Below are positions 6,386 through 13,990 of a stretch of 25,053 nucleotides of DNA, piece after piece (position 1 is the first letter of the stretch; each line of letters starts with the position of its first letter). Where the stretch lies: assembly GCA_945885485.1 (NCBI GenBank), contig CAMCYT010000007.1, forward strand, positions 1 through 25,053, given 5' to 3'. Source of the DNA: Prosthecobacter debontii (GTDB taxonomy: Bacteria; Verrucomicrobiota; Verrucomicrobiia; Verrucomicrobiales; Akkermansiaceae). The notes under the pieces were generated by a model. That model made no database searches. It saw only the letters and a program-made list of their open reading frames with translations, and was not told the origin of the DNA. Position numbers and translations under genes: made by a program.

Positions 6386-8095
6386 TTATTTATCGTCGCC
6401 TGGGCTCCACTCTTCGGAAGCGGCAGTAGCAAGATTGAAGGCTTGCTCGAGGCCGACCATCTCGGAAGATGGGCGAAGGGACTCGAAGCTGGCGCTTTCT
6501 TTCTTGAGGTGCTCTTCGGAGTAACCAACAGCTTTGATCGAGAGACCGATGCGGCGCTCGACTTTGTCGACCTTGATGACGAGGGCTTCAATTCCGTCGC
6601 CAACTTTGATGACGTCTTTGACTTTTTCCACGTGGTCTTCGCTGAGTTGCGAAATGTGGATGAGGCCATCGATATCACCTTCGAGGGATACGAACGCACC
6701 GAACGATGCGATCTTAGCAACTGTGCCTTTGACGAGGTCGCCGACCTTGAAGCGGTCGTCGATAGCGGACCATGGGTCACCTTCGGTTTGTTTGATACCG
6801 AGTGAGACGCGTTGGTTTGCTTTGTCGATCGCAAGAACGATGGCTTCGATCTCGTCGTTCTTTTTGAGAACTTCGGAAGGATGATTGATTTTGCGAGTCC
6901 AAGACATGTCGGAAACGTGGATCATACCGTCGATACCTTCTTCCAGTTCCACGAACGCACCATAAGCGGTAAGGTTGCGGACAGGTCCGGTGATCGTTGC
7001 ACCCACTGGGTAGCGGAGTTCGATTTCGTCCCATGGATTGCCTTCGAGTTGGCGGACACCGAGCGAGATTTTTTGTTCCTCGATGCTGATGCCAAGAACC
7101 ACTGCCGTGATTTCCTGACCGATTTCGAGAACGTCGGATGGACGGGTGATGCGTTTGACCCAGCTAAGCTCGGAAACGTGCACAAGACCTTCAACACCAC
7201 GCTCGATTTCGATGAACGCGCCGTAAGGGAGAAGTTTGGTAACTTGTCCTTTAACTTGCTGACCGATTGGGTATTTGCGCTCGATATCTTCCCATGGATT
7301 GTCGGACATTTGCTTGAGACCAAGCGAAACGCGCTCTTTGTCCTTATCGACGTCGAGGATGACAACATCCACGGACTGACCGATGTGGAGCAGTTCGGAA
7401 GGATGGTTGATACGGCCCCATGACATATCGGTGATATGAAGAAGTCCGTCCATGCCTGCGAGGTCGACGAACGCACCGAAGTCGGTGATGTTCTTGATCG
7501 CGCCGACAACTTTGTCGCCGATCTTGACGGTTTGAAGGAACGCTTGGCGTTGCTCGGAGCGCTCGGCTTCGATAACTTCGCGGCGGGAAAGAACGATGTT
7601 CTTACGCTCGTCGTTAACTTTAACGATTTTGAATTCGTAGACGTTGCCCACATATTCGGAGAGATCTTTCGGTGGAATGATGTCCACTTGTGAACCGGGA
7701 AGGAAAGCCTCGACGCCAACGTTGACGGTGAGACCGCCTTTGACAACTGCTTTGACTTTGCCGCGAACGAGGCCGCCGTCTTGATAGACTTTGACGATCT
7801 TGTCCCAGTTTTGTTTGTAGGCGGCTTTCTCTTTGGAGAGAACGACCATGCCTTCGTCGTTTTCGAGGCGCTCAAGAAGCACTTCGATTTCGTCACCGAT
7901 TTCAATTTCATCATCCTCGAACTCGTTGGATGGAATCGCACCTTCTGATTTGTAGCCGATGTCCACGAGGACGATCTGCGGACGGATTTCAAGGATGGTG
8001 CCTTTGACGATGGAACCCTCGCGGAATTCCTTGAACTTGGAGTCGATCAAATCGCTCAGTTCCTGATTGGTTGGTTCTGCTAGTGCAGTACTCAT
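6386..8095 (-). CDS. rpsA: 30S ribosomal protein S1
   Basis: S1 binds mRNA at the 30S subunit and helps start translation, mainly on messages with weak or no Shine-Dalgarno sequence. The 569-residue protein carries six S1/OB-fold domains at roughly 27-90, 107-173, 193-262, 278-348, 364-435 and 451-521. Domains 3-6 have the classic GAFV/GAFI...GLxHxS pattern (for example YGAFVELEEGIDGMIHVSDMSW). The length is close to the E. coli protein (557). The ATG at 8095 is preceded by an A/C-rich stretch with no Shine-Dalgarno sequence and by several hairpins, which recalls the autoregulated E. coli rpsA leader. The gene is flanked by its own terminator and by the Uup-type gene upstream on the same strand, 245 bp away. 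Its importance here fits the scarcity of Shine-Dalgarno sites in this window. Confidence 0.97.
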   Translation of the reverse strand: MSTALAEPTNQELSDLIDSKFKEFREGSIVKGTILEIRPQIVLVDIGYKSEGAIPSNEFEDDEIEIGDEIEVLLERLENDEGMVVLSKEKAAYKQNWDKIVKVYQDGGLVRGKVKAVVKGGLTVNVGVEAFLPGSQVDIIPPKDLSEYVGNVYEFKIVKVNDERKNIVLSRREVIEAERSEQRQAFLQTVKIGDKVVGAIKNITDFGAFVDLAGMDGLLHITDMSWGRINHPSELLHIGQSVDVVILDVDKDKERVSLGLKQMSDNPWEDIERKYPIGQQVKGQVTKLLPYGAFIEIERGVEGLVHVSELSWVKRITRPSDVLEIGQEITAVVLGISIEEQKISLGVRQLEGNPWDEIELRYPVGATITGPVRNLTAYGAFVELEEGIDGMIHVSDMSWTRKINHPSEVLKKNDEIEAIVLAIDKANQRVSLGIKQTEGDPWSAIDDRFKVGDLVKGTVAKIASFGAFVSLEGDIDGLIHISQLSEDHVEKVKDVIKVGDGIEALVIKVDKVERRIGLSIKAVGYSEEHLKKESASFESLRPSSEMVGLEQAFNLATAASEEWSPGDDK

Positions 8096-8219
8096 ATTTG
8101 GTTAATGGTTTGGTTAGTTTGTTTACGTTTTCCTTCCGACAATTGCCCCGGAAAAGATGCATCTGACGAACACCGGGGCTCCGACCGTTCGCCAGACAAA
8201 AGAAAAACGGAGGGCGAAC
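8096..8219 (-). promoter_or_regulatory. Structured rpsA leader without Shine-Dalgarno
   Basis: Reading toward rpsA there are two perfect 7-bp stems: GTTCGCC/GGCGAAC (8187-8193 with 8213-8219) and GCCCCGG/CCGGGGC (8145-8151 with 8173-8179). About 45 nt of unpaired, A/C-rich sequence then runs up to the ATG. A weaker GGAG/CTCC stem lies just upstream, near 8224-8237. The arrangement resembles an S1 autoregulatory leader; control by S1 is inference from E. coli. Confidence 0.4.
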
Positions 8220-8340
8220 CTAGGAGACTAGACTCCCTTTGCAAGACTAAAGATTGAAGGAAATTGCGGGAAATACGCCGCTTGAAGTCCGTCAGATCTA
8301 GGATTCGCCCGACTTCACGGCATTTCAGACCCCAATAGCT

Positions 8341-10236
8341 TCACCCCTGCTCCGCATCCGCGATCGCCTGCAACTCTTCCCACCTGGCATATAGAGCAAG
8401 TGCCGCTGCGCGGGCGTCTTCAAGTTTCTCCATTTCGGCGGGGATTTTATCGTAGTGATCAATCTGGAACTCAGGATCGTTGACGCGTTTCTCGATGGAT
8501 GAGACTTTATCTTCAGCAGCGAAAATTCTGTCCTCGATCGTCTCCAGTTCCGCGCGTTCTTTCTGGGAAAGTTTTCTGGGTTTGTCGGAGCGATTCGTCG
8601 ACTTCTGCGGTTGGAGGGCTTTGAATGCCTGTGCTTGGGCTTTTTGTCCTGCCTCGCGCTGTTGGCGTTTTTCCAAGTAATAGGAATAATTTCCGGGAGT
8701 GACGTGGATTCCATCGTCTTCGAACGCGATGATCTGATCGCAAATTCGATCGAGGAAATAGCGATCGTGAGAAACACAGAGAATGCTGCCACCAAAACTA
8801 CATAGCGCTTCTTCCAACATCCGCAGCGATGGGAGATCCAGGTCATTGGTCGGCTCGTCGAGAATGATGAGATTGCCGCCGGTTTTTAAAACTTTCGCCA
8901 GCATCAGGCGCGCGCGTTCGCCTCCGGAGAGGAGATCGACACGTTCGTTGATGCGTTCGTTGTTGAAAAGGAAACGCCGGAGATACGCACGCGCGCCGAG
9001 GGTTTCGTTGCCGAACTGTACTTTTTCATTACCATCGGAAATTTCATCTAACAACGAACCTGTACCATCGAGCTGCATCCGTGATTGGTCGATGTAATTG
9101 ATTTTCACGCGCTTCCCAAGAACCGCCGTGCCTTCGGTCGGATCGAGCTGATTCAGGCAGAGTTTGAGTAACGTGGTTTTACCAACGCCGTTTTTTCCAA
9201 CGATCCCCGTGCAGGTTCCCGGACGAATCGAGAGATCGAGATGACGAAACAACCAACGCGGAATTTTCTCTGTGCCGACGTTGACCCCGGCTTGTTCGAG
9301 CTCAATCACCACATGTCCCAGATCTGCGGCGGGCGGCAAAAGCAAATCCATCTCGCGCTCTTCTGGCGGTGCTTCCATGCCCTCGATCTCGTAGAACGCA
9401 TCGAGTCGTGTACGTTGTTTTGTACCACGGGCTTTCACTCCGGCGCGCACCCCTTCGAGTTCCGTGCGCAAGAATCTCTGACGCCGACGCTCGGATTGTT
9501 CAGCAATCTGTTGTCGGATCGCCTTACTCTCCAGATACGCCGTGTAATTTCCCGCATGCGAATACGCACGACCATTATCGATCTCGATGATACGGGTGGC
9601 GATAACATCAAGGAAATAGCGATCGTGAGTCACAAAGATCACCGCACCGGCAAAGCTTTTCAAAACGTCCTCCAACCAACGGATTGACTCAGCATCGAGA
9701 TGGTTGGTAGGCTCGTCTAACAGAAGCAAATCCGGCTGACAGGCCAGCGCGCGGCAGAGCGCGACCCGGCGTTTTTCTCCACCGGAAAGCGGACCGGTTG
9801 GTGCGTCGAGCGCAGGCGTGCCGAGTGCATTGGAAAGAGAGACGATGCGTGAATCGAGATTCCAGCCATCCGTGTGATCGAGCAGCTCGAGAAATCCTTG
9901 GAGTTCCGTTTCCGTGCCATCTCCGTTTTCATAACGACGCATTGCCTCGACGATATCGGCTGCACCCGCTGCGATGTTTTCGTGAACCGAGAGTTCGGGA
10001 TCGAGCTCGAACTCTTGTGGCAGATAACCCGTGCGAATTCCCCTGCGTAGTGAGAGATCTCCGGAATCCGCTTGTTGCTCGCCGGTCAAAATTTTCAGCA
10101 AGGAGGTTTTGCCGCAGCCATTTCGCCCGACCAAGCCGACTTTTTCTCCAGAAGCAACTGCCAACGTCACCCCATCGAGAAGATTCTGATAAGAGTAGGA
10201 AAGGCGGATTTCGTTCGCGGAGAGAAGAGTGGACAC
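8341..10236 (-). CDS. uup: ABC-F family ATPase, Uup type
   Basis: This is a soluble ABC-F protein with two ATPase cassettes and no membrane domain. Walker A motifs are GRNGCGKT (37-44) and GKNGVGKT (347-354). The signature LSGGE is at 150-154 and 436-440. Walker B with DEPTN is near 170-178 and 457-464. The inter-domain linker (about 235-300) is charged and helical. A C-terminal coiled coil with a short loop (about 555-625, RKLSQKERAELETIEDRI) is the Uup hallmark. ABC-F proteins bind the ribosomal E site to relieve stalls, and Uup has also been tied to DNA branch stability. The start is GTG at 10236; it gives STLLSANEIRLSY, which matches the family N-terminus. The gene diverges from tsaB. A weak 7-bp hairpin (8283-8289 with 8311-8317) lies past its stop. 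Confidence 0.9.
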   Translation of the reverse strand: MSTLLSANEIRLSYSYQNLLDGVTLAVASGEKVGLVGRNGCGKTSLLKILTGEQQADSGDLSLRRGIRTGYLPQEFELDPELSVHENIAAGAADIVEAMRRYENGDGTETELQGFLELLDHTDGWNLDSRIVSLSNALGTPALDAPTGPLSGGEKRRVALCRALACQPDLLLLDEPTNHLDAESIRWLEDVLKSFAGAVIFVTHDRYFLDVIATRIIEIDNGRAYSHAGNYTAYLESKAIRQQIAEQSERRRQRFLRTELEGVRAGVKARGTKQRTRLDAFYEIEGMEAPPEEREMDLLLPPAADLGHVVIELEQAGVNVGTEKIPRWLFRHLDLSIRPGTCTGIVGKNGVGKTTLLKLCLNQLDPTEGTAVLGKRVKINYIDQSRMQLDGTGSLLDEISDGNEKVQFGNETLGARAYLRRFLFNNERINERVDLLSGGERARLMLAKVLKTGGNLIILDEPTNDLDLPSLRMLEEALCSFGGSILCVSHDRYFLDRICDQIIAFEDDGIHVTPGNYSYYLEKRQQREAGQKAQAQAFKALQPQKSTNRSDKPRKLSQKERAELETIEDRIFAAEDKVSSIEKRVNDPEFQIDHYDKIPAEMEKLEDARAAALALYARWEELQAIADAEQG

Positions 10237-10248
10237 AGGTGAAAACTT

Positions 10249-10320
10249 TAAATTTTAAATTCTAAACCTCAAAATGAGGTGCCTTGCGGCAGCGCGCGAA
10301 TGGAAAGGGTTATTGAGAAA
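10249..10320. repeat. Dispersed intergenic element, copy A
   Basis: TAAATTTTAAATTCTAAACC opens this 72-bp stretch, and TTATTGAGAAA closes it. The same two blocks, in the same order and at nearly the same distance, recur at 22777-22841. Within copy A, CCTCA-AAA-TGAGG forms a small hairpin. It lies between the divergent Uup-type gene and tsaB. Confidence 0.45.
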
Positions 10321-10388
10321 AAGTAAACCGTGAAGGCGAGAAAAGAATTTCAACTACCATAAATTGGATTTCGCGTTAGCCTGCAGCC

Positions 10389-11021
10389 GTGCCTGCCATC
10401 CTGATTTTCGAGACCTCTACTGATACCGCGTCGCTCGCGTTGGCGGTTGATGGACAGATCCTGATCGAAAAGAGCTTTACCAGCGATCGCCGCCACAACG
10501 CCTTGTTGTTTGGGCCGCTTGCGGAAATCGTTGAGGAATATGGCTCCCGGCATTTTGATGCGGTCCTCGTCGGCAGCGGCCCGGGAAGTTACAGCGGCAC
10601 CCGCGTCGGGATCGCCGCTGCGCAAGGAGCCGCTTTAATTTCCGGCTGCAAAACCATCTCTATCCCTTCCTTGCTCGCCACCAAATCCGCGCTATCCGAG
10701 AAATCCTGCATTGCCGTCGGAGATGCTCGCCGAGGCTCTTATTGGATCGCACAAATCAAAAATGGCTCTCTCATCGACGGCCCTTCGCTCACAGATGCTG
10801 CGGGCTTTACTGCTGCCCTACAAACAAGCGAAAACTGTTTTTCTATGGAGCAAATTCGGAATCATGATATCCCTGTCGAACATCCTATAGCCCGTGGAAT
10901 TTGGCAGGTTTGGCAAAACGCCTCGCTTCAAACCCGTGAAGAATGGGCTGCGAAACCTCCACAGCCCATCTACCTAGCTCCACCTCACATCACGCCTTCG
11001 AAGAAGAAGGTGTTTCGGTAG
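10389..11021 (+). CDS. tsaB: tRNA threonylcarbamoyladenosine biosynthesis protein TsaB
   Basis: TsaB is the dimerisation partner of TsaD in the bacterial complex that places threonylcarbamoyl on A37 of ANN-decoding tRNAs (t6A). The N-terminal ASKHA-type motif FETSTDTASLAL is at 7-18. The conserved segment GSGPGSYSGTRVG lies at about 62-74, the usual TsaB motif (GPGSFTGLRIG type). The length of 210 residues is normal. The start is GTG at 10389, with the family-like N-terminus PAILIFETS. The C-terminus is basic and degenerate, as is common. TsaD, TsaC and TsaE are not in the window. A 7-bp inverted repeat (11014-11020 with 11038-11044) spans its stop codon without a T tract. Confidence 0.93.
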   Translation: MPAILIFETSTDTASLALAVDGQILIEKSFTSDRRHNALLFGPLAEIVEEYGSRHFDAVLVGSGPGSYSGTRVGIAAAQGAALISGCKTISIPSLLATKSALSEKSCIAVGDARRGSYWIAQIKNGSLIDGPSLTDAAGFTAALQTSENCFSMEQIRNHDIPVEHPIARGIWQVWQNASLQTREEWAAKPPQPIYLAPPHITPSKKKVFR

Positions 11022-11074
11022 TTCAATGTTCCAGTCTTACCGAATCACCGAGCGACGCAGCCGCAACCGCTTCT

Positions 11075-11437
11075 TCAAATCCTCCGAGCATTGCGACCCT
11101 CGTCGATCAGCTTCCAGAAATGTTTGGAGTTTGCCAAAGCCTCATCTTCAGCAAGTGGCATTTTGGAGCGGAATAAGAAATCCGACAAGGTGCCTTTGTG
11201 TAACACGCGGTGAACAATGATAGATCCATCTTTCACCTCGAAATAGAATCGGTATTCCTTAGCACGGAATCGATACATCACATGTCCGTCGCGCTCGATT
11301 TTTCCAAACCGATCACTCCCCGATCCATTCAGATCCTGCTCGGTCACATGGAATTCCTCCAACAACTCAAGCTGCTCTAAAGTCCCCAAAGCGGAAATCT
11401 CCGCCGCACTAATTTCATTAAAAACGATCTGAAACAC
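11075..11437 (-). CDS. RelE/ParE-like toxin-fold protein, solitary
   Basis: This 120-residue protein looks like the RelE-superfamily group often annotated as 'cytotoxic translational repressor of toxin-antitoxin stability system'. The core FGKIERDGHVMYRFRAKEYRFYFEV (about 44-68) followed by HRVLHKGTLSDFLFR (76-90) has the beta-strand order and basic residues of the RelE fold. No antitoxin gene lies next to it: tsaB is convergent on one side, and a repeat array plus the HDAC-like gene on the other. From memory, near-identical stand-alone proteins occur across Verrucomicrobiae, which suggests a domesticated housekeeping role, perhaps on the ribosome or mRNA. The start is GTG at 11437; no nearby alternative fits better. 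The fold assignment is moderate, and the function is unknown. Confidence 0.7.
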   Translation of the reverse strand: MFQIVFNEISAAEISALGTLEQLELLEEFHVTEQDLNGSGSDRFGKIERDGHVMYRFRAKEYRFYFEVKDGSIIVHRVLHKGTLSDFLFRSKMPLAEDEALANSKHFWKLIDEGRNARRI

Positions 11438-11495
11438 GCCGCCACTCTAGACACCCAGAGTGCCGCGTCAACTTTTGGAATTTGAGATGGGAGAG

Positions 11496-11558
11496 GTCCA
11501 ATCTTCTATCTCCAATCTTCTATCTTCTATCTTCTATCTTGTGTCTTGTGTCTTGCGA
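11496..11558. repeat. Heptanucleotide tandem repeat array
   Basis: Nine consecutive in-phase 7-mers: GTCCAAT, CTTCTAT, CTCCAAT, CTTCTAT three times, CTTGTGT twice, CTTGCGA. The array lies between the divergent RelE-like and HDAC-like genes and ends 29 bp before the HDAC-like start. It resembles the short tandemly repeated heptamers known between genes of cyanobacteria and some PVC bacteria. Confidence 0.75.
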
Positions 11559-11587
11559 TCTGCCGTCTATCCCCTAAGTTTTCCGCG

Positions 11588-12502
11588 ATGCGTTGCTTTT
11601 ACTCACAGGCTCTTGAGCTCGAACTTCCGGACGGACATCCGTTTCCGATGGATAAGTTCCGGGTTTCTAAAGAGATGCTGTTGAACGAAAAGATCCTCCG
11701 ACCTGAGGAAATCATTGAGGTCCGAGCCACGGATTATCATCGCATTCTCCGGGTTCACGATCGAGCTTACATCGAGAAAATCCAGTCCGCGGCGTTAGAT
11801 AGAAAAGAACAACTCTTACTCGGACTCCCCTCCACTCCCAATCTCTTTTCTCGCTCAGCTACGGAAGTCGAAGCCACCCGCCTCGCCTGTGAAGCCGCGC
11901 TAATTGAGGGCGTCGGCGTCTGCCTCGCTGGCGGAACACATCATGCCTTTCGCGAACACGGTGAGGGTTACTGCGTTTTCAACGACGTCGCGATCGCGAT
12001 CCGAGATCTCCAAGACAAACAACCCAACATCAAAATCATGGTGGTCGATACCGATGCCCATCAGGGCAACGGCACCGCCTCCCTGCTCGGTGATGACCCA
12101 CGAGTGTTTACCTACTCGATCCATGTCGGAAAAAATTATCCAACCCGGAAAGTCAGCTCCTCGCTGGATGTTGAGACGGTTCGTTACGTGGAAGGTGAAA
12201 TGTATCTCAATGCCCTTTTCCAAACCCTCGCCGACTCACTCGACAAATTCGCACCGGATCTGGTGATCTGGATTTCAGGTGCGGACAACCATCGCAACGA
12301 CCGCTTTGGGCAAATGCACCTTTCGTTAAAAGAGATCCAACGTCGCGATGAAGTCCTGCTGCGAGCGATGATCAAAAACCGCATCCCTATCGCCATTCTT
12401 TACGGCGGAGGCTACAACCGCCAACCCGAGTTCACCGCCAAACTCCATAGAAATACCATCGCTACTGCAAAACGTCTTGCAGCGGAGTATCGGGGGCTAT
12501 AA
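11588..12502 (+). CDS. Histone deacetylase family protein, class IV (HDAC11)-like
   Basis: This 304-residue zinc-dependent acyl-lysine or amide hydrolase has a complete active site. The charge-relay pair is GGTHHAF (His118, His119). Zinc ligands are Asp156 and His158 in DTDAHQGNG and Asp233 in SGADNHRND. The transition-state Tyr276 is in YGGGY. The sequence HQGNG, instead of HHGDG, is typical of the class IV/HDAC11 branch, whose eukaryotic member removes long fatty acyl groups. Bacterial substrates are not known for this branch; acylated proteins, polyamines or small metabolites are all possible. The ATG at 11588 (MRCFYSQAL) was chosen because an upstream ATG at 11546 translates the repeat flank. 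No Shine-Dalgarno sequence is visible. The glycosylphosphotransferase gene follows after 63 bp, so co-transcription is possible. Confidence 0.9.
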   Translation: MRCFYSQALELELPDGHPFPMDKFRVSKEMLLNEKILRPEEIIEVRATDYHRILRVHDRAYIEKIQSAALDRKEQLLLGLPSTPNLFSRSATEVEATRLACEAALIEGVGVCLAGGTHHAFREHGEGYCVFNDVAIAIRDLQDKQPNIKIMVVDTDAHQGNGTASLLGDDPRVFTYSIHVGKNYPTRKVSSSLDVETVRYVEGEMYLNALFQTLADSLDKFAPDLVIWISGADNHRNDRFGQMHLSLKEIQRRDEVLLRAMIKNRIPIAILYGGGYNRQPEFTAKLHRNTIATAKRLAAEYRGL

Positions 12503-12565
12503 AATATCTTAGGCAGGTTGCTATTTACATCCTAGTCTACTCATCATAATTCCTTTTCGTTTTAC

Positions 12566-13972
12566 ATGGCCGCTTCCCGTAAAGACTCTTTCACCACCCA
12601 AATTTATCTCATCGTAGACGCGTTGTTGGTTTTGCTCTCGTTTTGGTTAGCGGGATTACTGAGGGATCCAATCCGCTTGCTATTAAACCTGCCAGCGATT
12701 GATCAATCGGACCTAACATCGATCGCTTGGGTGCTTTATATCGCCGTGCCATTCACTCCACTCGTATTGGAGCGATTTGGCTTCTATGAAAAATCACGTT
12801 ACAAAAAAAATGAAGTCGCGACTTGGCAGTTGATTCAGGGAATTTTCATCATCGGTTTAGCTATCGCTGTGGCAACCGTCTTAGCGAAATTACCCGAGGC
12901 ACCCCGTATTACCCTCGTAACCGCTTCAATTTTTATTTTTGTCTTTTTGCTAATCAGAGAACGCAGCTCTGCAATCTTACTAAGACGCCGCAGAATAAGC
13001 GGGATAGGAAAAGAACAGGTCATCATCGTTGGCGACGAAAAAGAGATTTCACAATTTCTCTCCGAGATTGATCAAAACAGCTTGGATGATTGTGACATTA
13101 GGGAACACTTCAACCTCTCAACTCGCCCTACCGATGAACTCTTCATCATCCTGAAAAAGAGATCGATCAGTCGGGTAATCTTCACCACTCGGACGGCAGA
13201 GTTTGAAAAAGTCGCGAGCGCGATTGAGATCTGTGAGCTGCAAGGCGTTGAAGCATGGATCTCCGCATCGTTCATCCGCACACAGATCGCTCGCCCGACA
13301 TTCGATTCGGTCGGTTCAAAACCGATGTTGGTCTTGCGCTCCACCCCAGACCTTTCATGGTCAATTTTCGCTAAAGAACTTATCGATCGAATTCTCTCGT
13401 TACTCATCATTTTTGTAACCTTACCTCTCTGGGTATTTGCTTTTATCGGGATCAAAATCACCAGCCCAGGAGCTCCGGCAATGTTCACACAAATGCGCGC
13501 AGGTCGTTATGGCACCCCCTTCAAAATGCTGAAGTTCAGAACCATGGTGGCAAACGCTGAGGAATTACTGAACACGATCAAAGAAGAACACGGCAATGAG
13601 ATGGAAGGCCCTGTTTTTAAACTGAATCACGATCCACGCATTTTTCCTTTTGGCGCTATACTCAGAAAACTCAGCATCGATGAACTACCGCAGCTCTTGA
13701 ATGTATTGGCGGGTCAAATGAGCTTAGTTGGTCCCAGACCTCTGCCGCTGTATGAAGTTGAAGCGTTCAGTGAAATTTCTCACCGCAGAAGATTAAGTGT
13801 GAAACCGGGCATCACTTGCGAATGGCAAATCGGCGGACGAAATAGAATCACCCGCTTCGAAGATTGGGTGGCAATGGATCTTCGCTACATCGATAACTGG
13901 TCGCTGTGGTTAGATTTACAAATCCTACTCAAAACGATACCAGCCGTTCTATTTGGAAAAGGAGCGAAGTAA
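12566..13972 (+). CDS. Polyprenyl glycosylphosphotransferase (exopolysaccharide initiation)
   Basis: This membrane enzyme of the WbaP/WcaJ/EpsE type transfers a sugar 1-phosphate from a nucleotide sugar to undecaprenyl phosphate, the first step of surface polysaccharide assembly. Four hydrophobic segments occur at about 13-32, 52-68, 88-106 and 114-131. A CoA-binding-like Rossmann domain follows (QVIIVGDEKEI, 151-161). A fifth membrane hairpin is at about 273-297, and the catalytic bacterial sugar transferase domain is at 267-468. Expected motifs are present: KFRTM (323-327), LRKLSIDELPQLLNVLAG (366-383), MSLVGPRPL (385-393) and KPGITCEWQIGGRN (413-426). Its length of 468 is typical. The next gene starts 18 bp later, so they form an operon. 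Codon use is more AT-rich than in prs and ppc. Confidence 0.93.
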   Translation: MAASRKDSFTTQIYLIVDALLVLLSFWLAGLLRDPIRLLLNLPAIDQSDLTSIAWVLYIAVPFTPLVLERFGFYEKSRYKKNEVATWQLIQGIFIIGLAIAVATVLAKLPEAPRITLVTASIFIFVFLLIRERSSAILLRRRRISGIGKEQVIIVGDEKEISQFLSEIDQNSLDDCDIREHFNLSTRPTDELFIILKKRSISRVIFTTRTAEFEKVASAIEICELQGVEAWISASFIRTQIARPTFDSVGSKPMLVLRSTPDLSWSIFAKELIDRILSLLIIFVTLPLWVFAFIGIKITSPGAPAMFTQMRAGRYGTPFKMLKFRTMVANAEELLNTIKEEHGNEMEGPVFKLNHDPRIFPFGAILRKLSIDELPQLLNVLAGQMSLVGPRPLPLYEVEAFSEISHRRRLSVKPGITCEWQIGGRNRITRFEDWVAMDLRYIDNWSLWLDLQILLKTIPAVLFGKGAK

Positions 13973-13990
13973 CATTTCGTTTTTTAAACC

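Noticed and set aside
6443..7693. Long plus-strand frames opposite rpsA (for example 6812-7423).
   Set aside because: They are the reverse strand of the well-supported rpsA gene, with low-complexity acidic and Phe-rich translations typical of antisense shadow frames.
12517..12550. TTGCTA and CATAAT considered as a promoter for the glycosylphosphotransferase gene.
   Set aside because: The spacer is about 21 bp, too long for a usual sigma-70 promoter.
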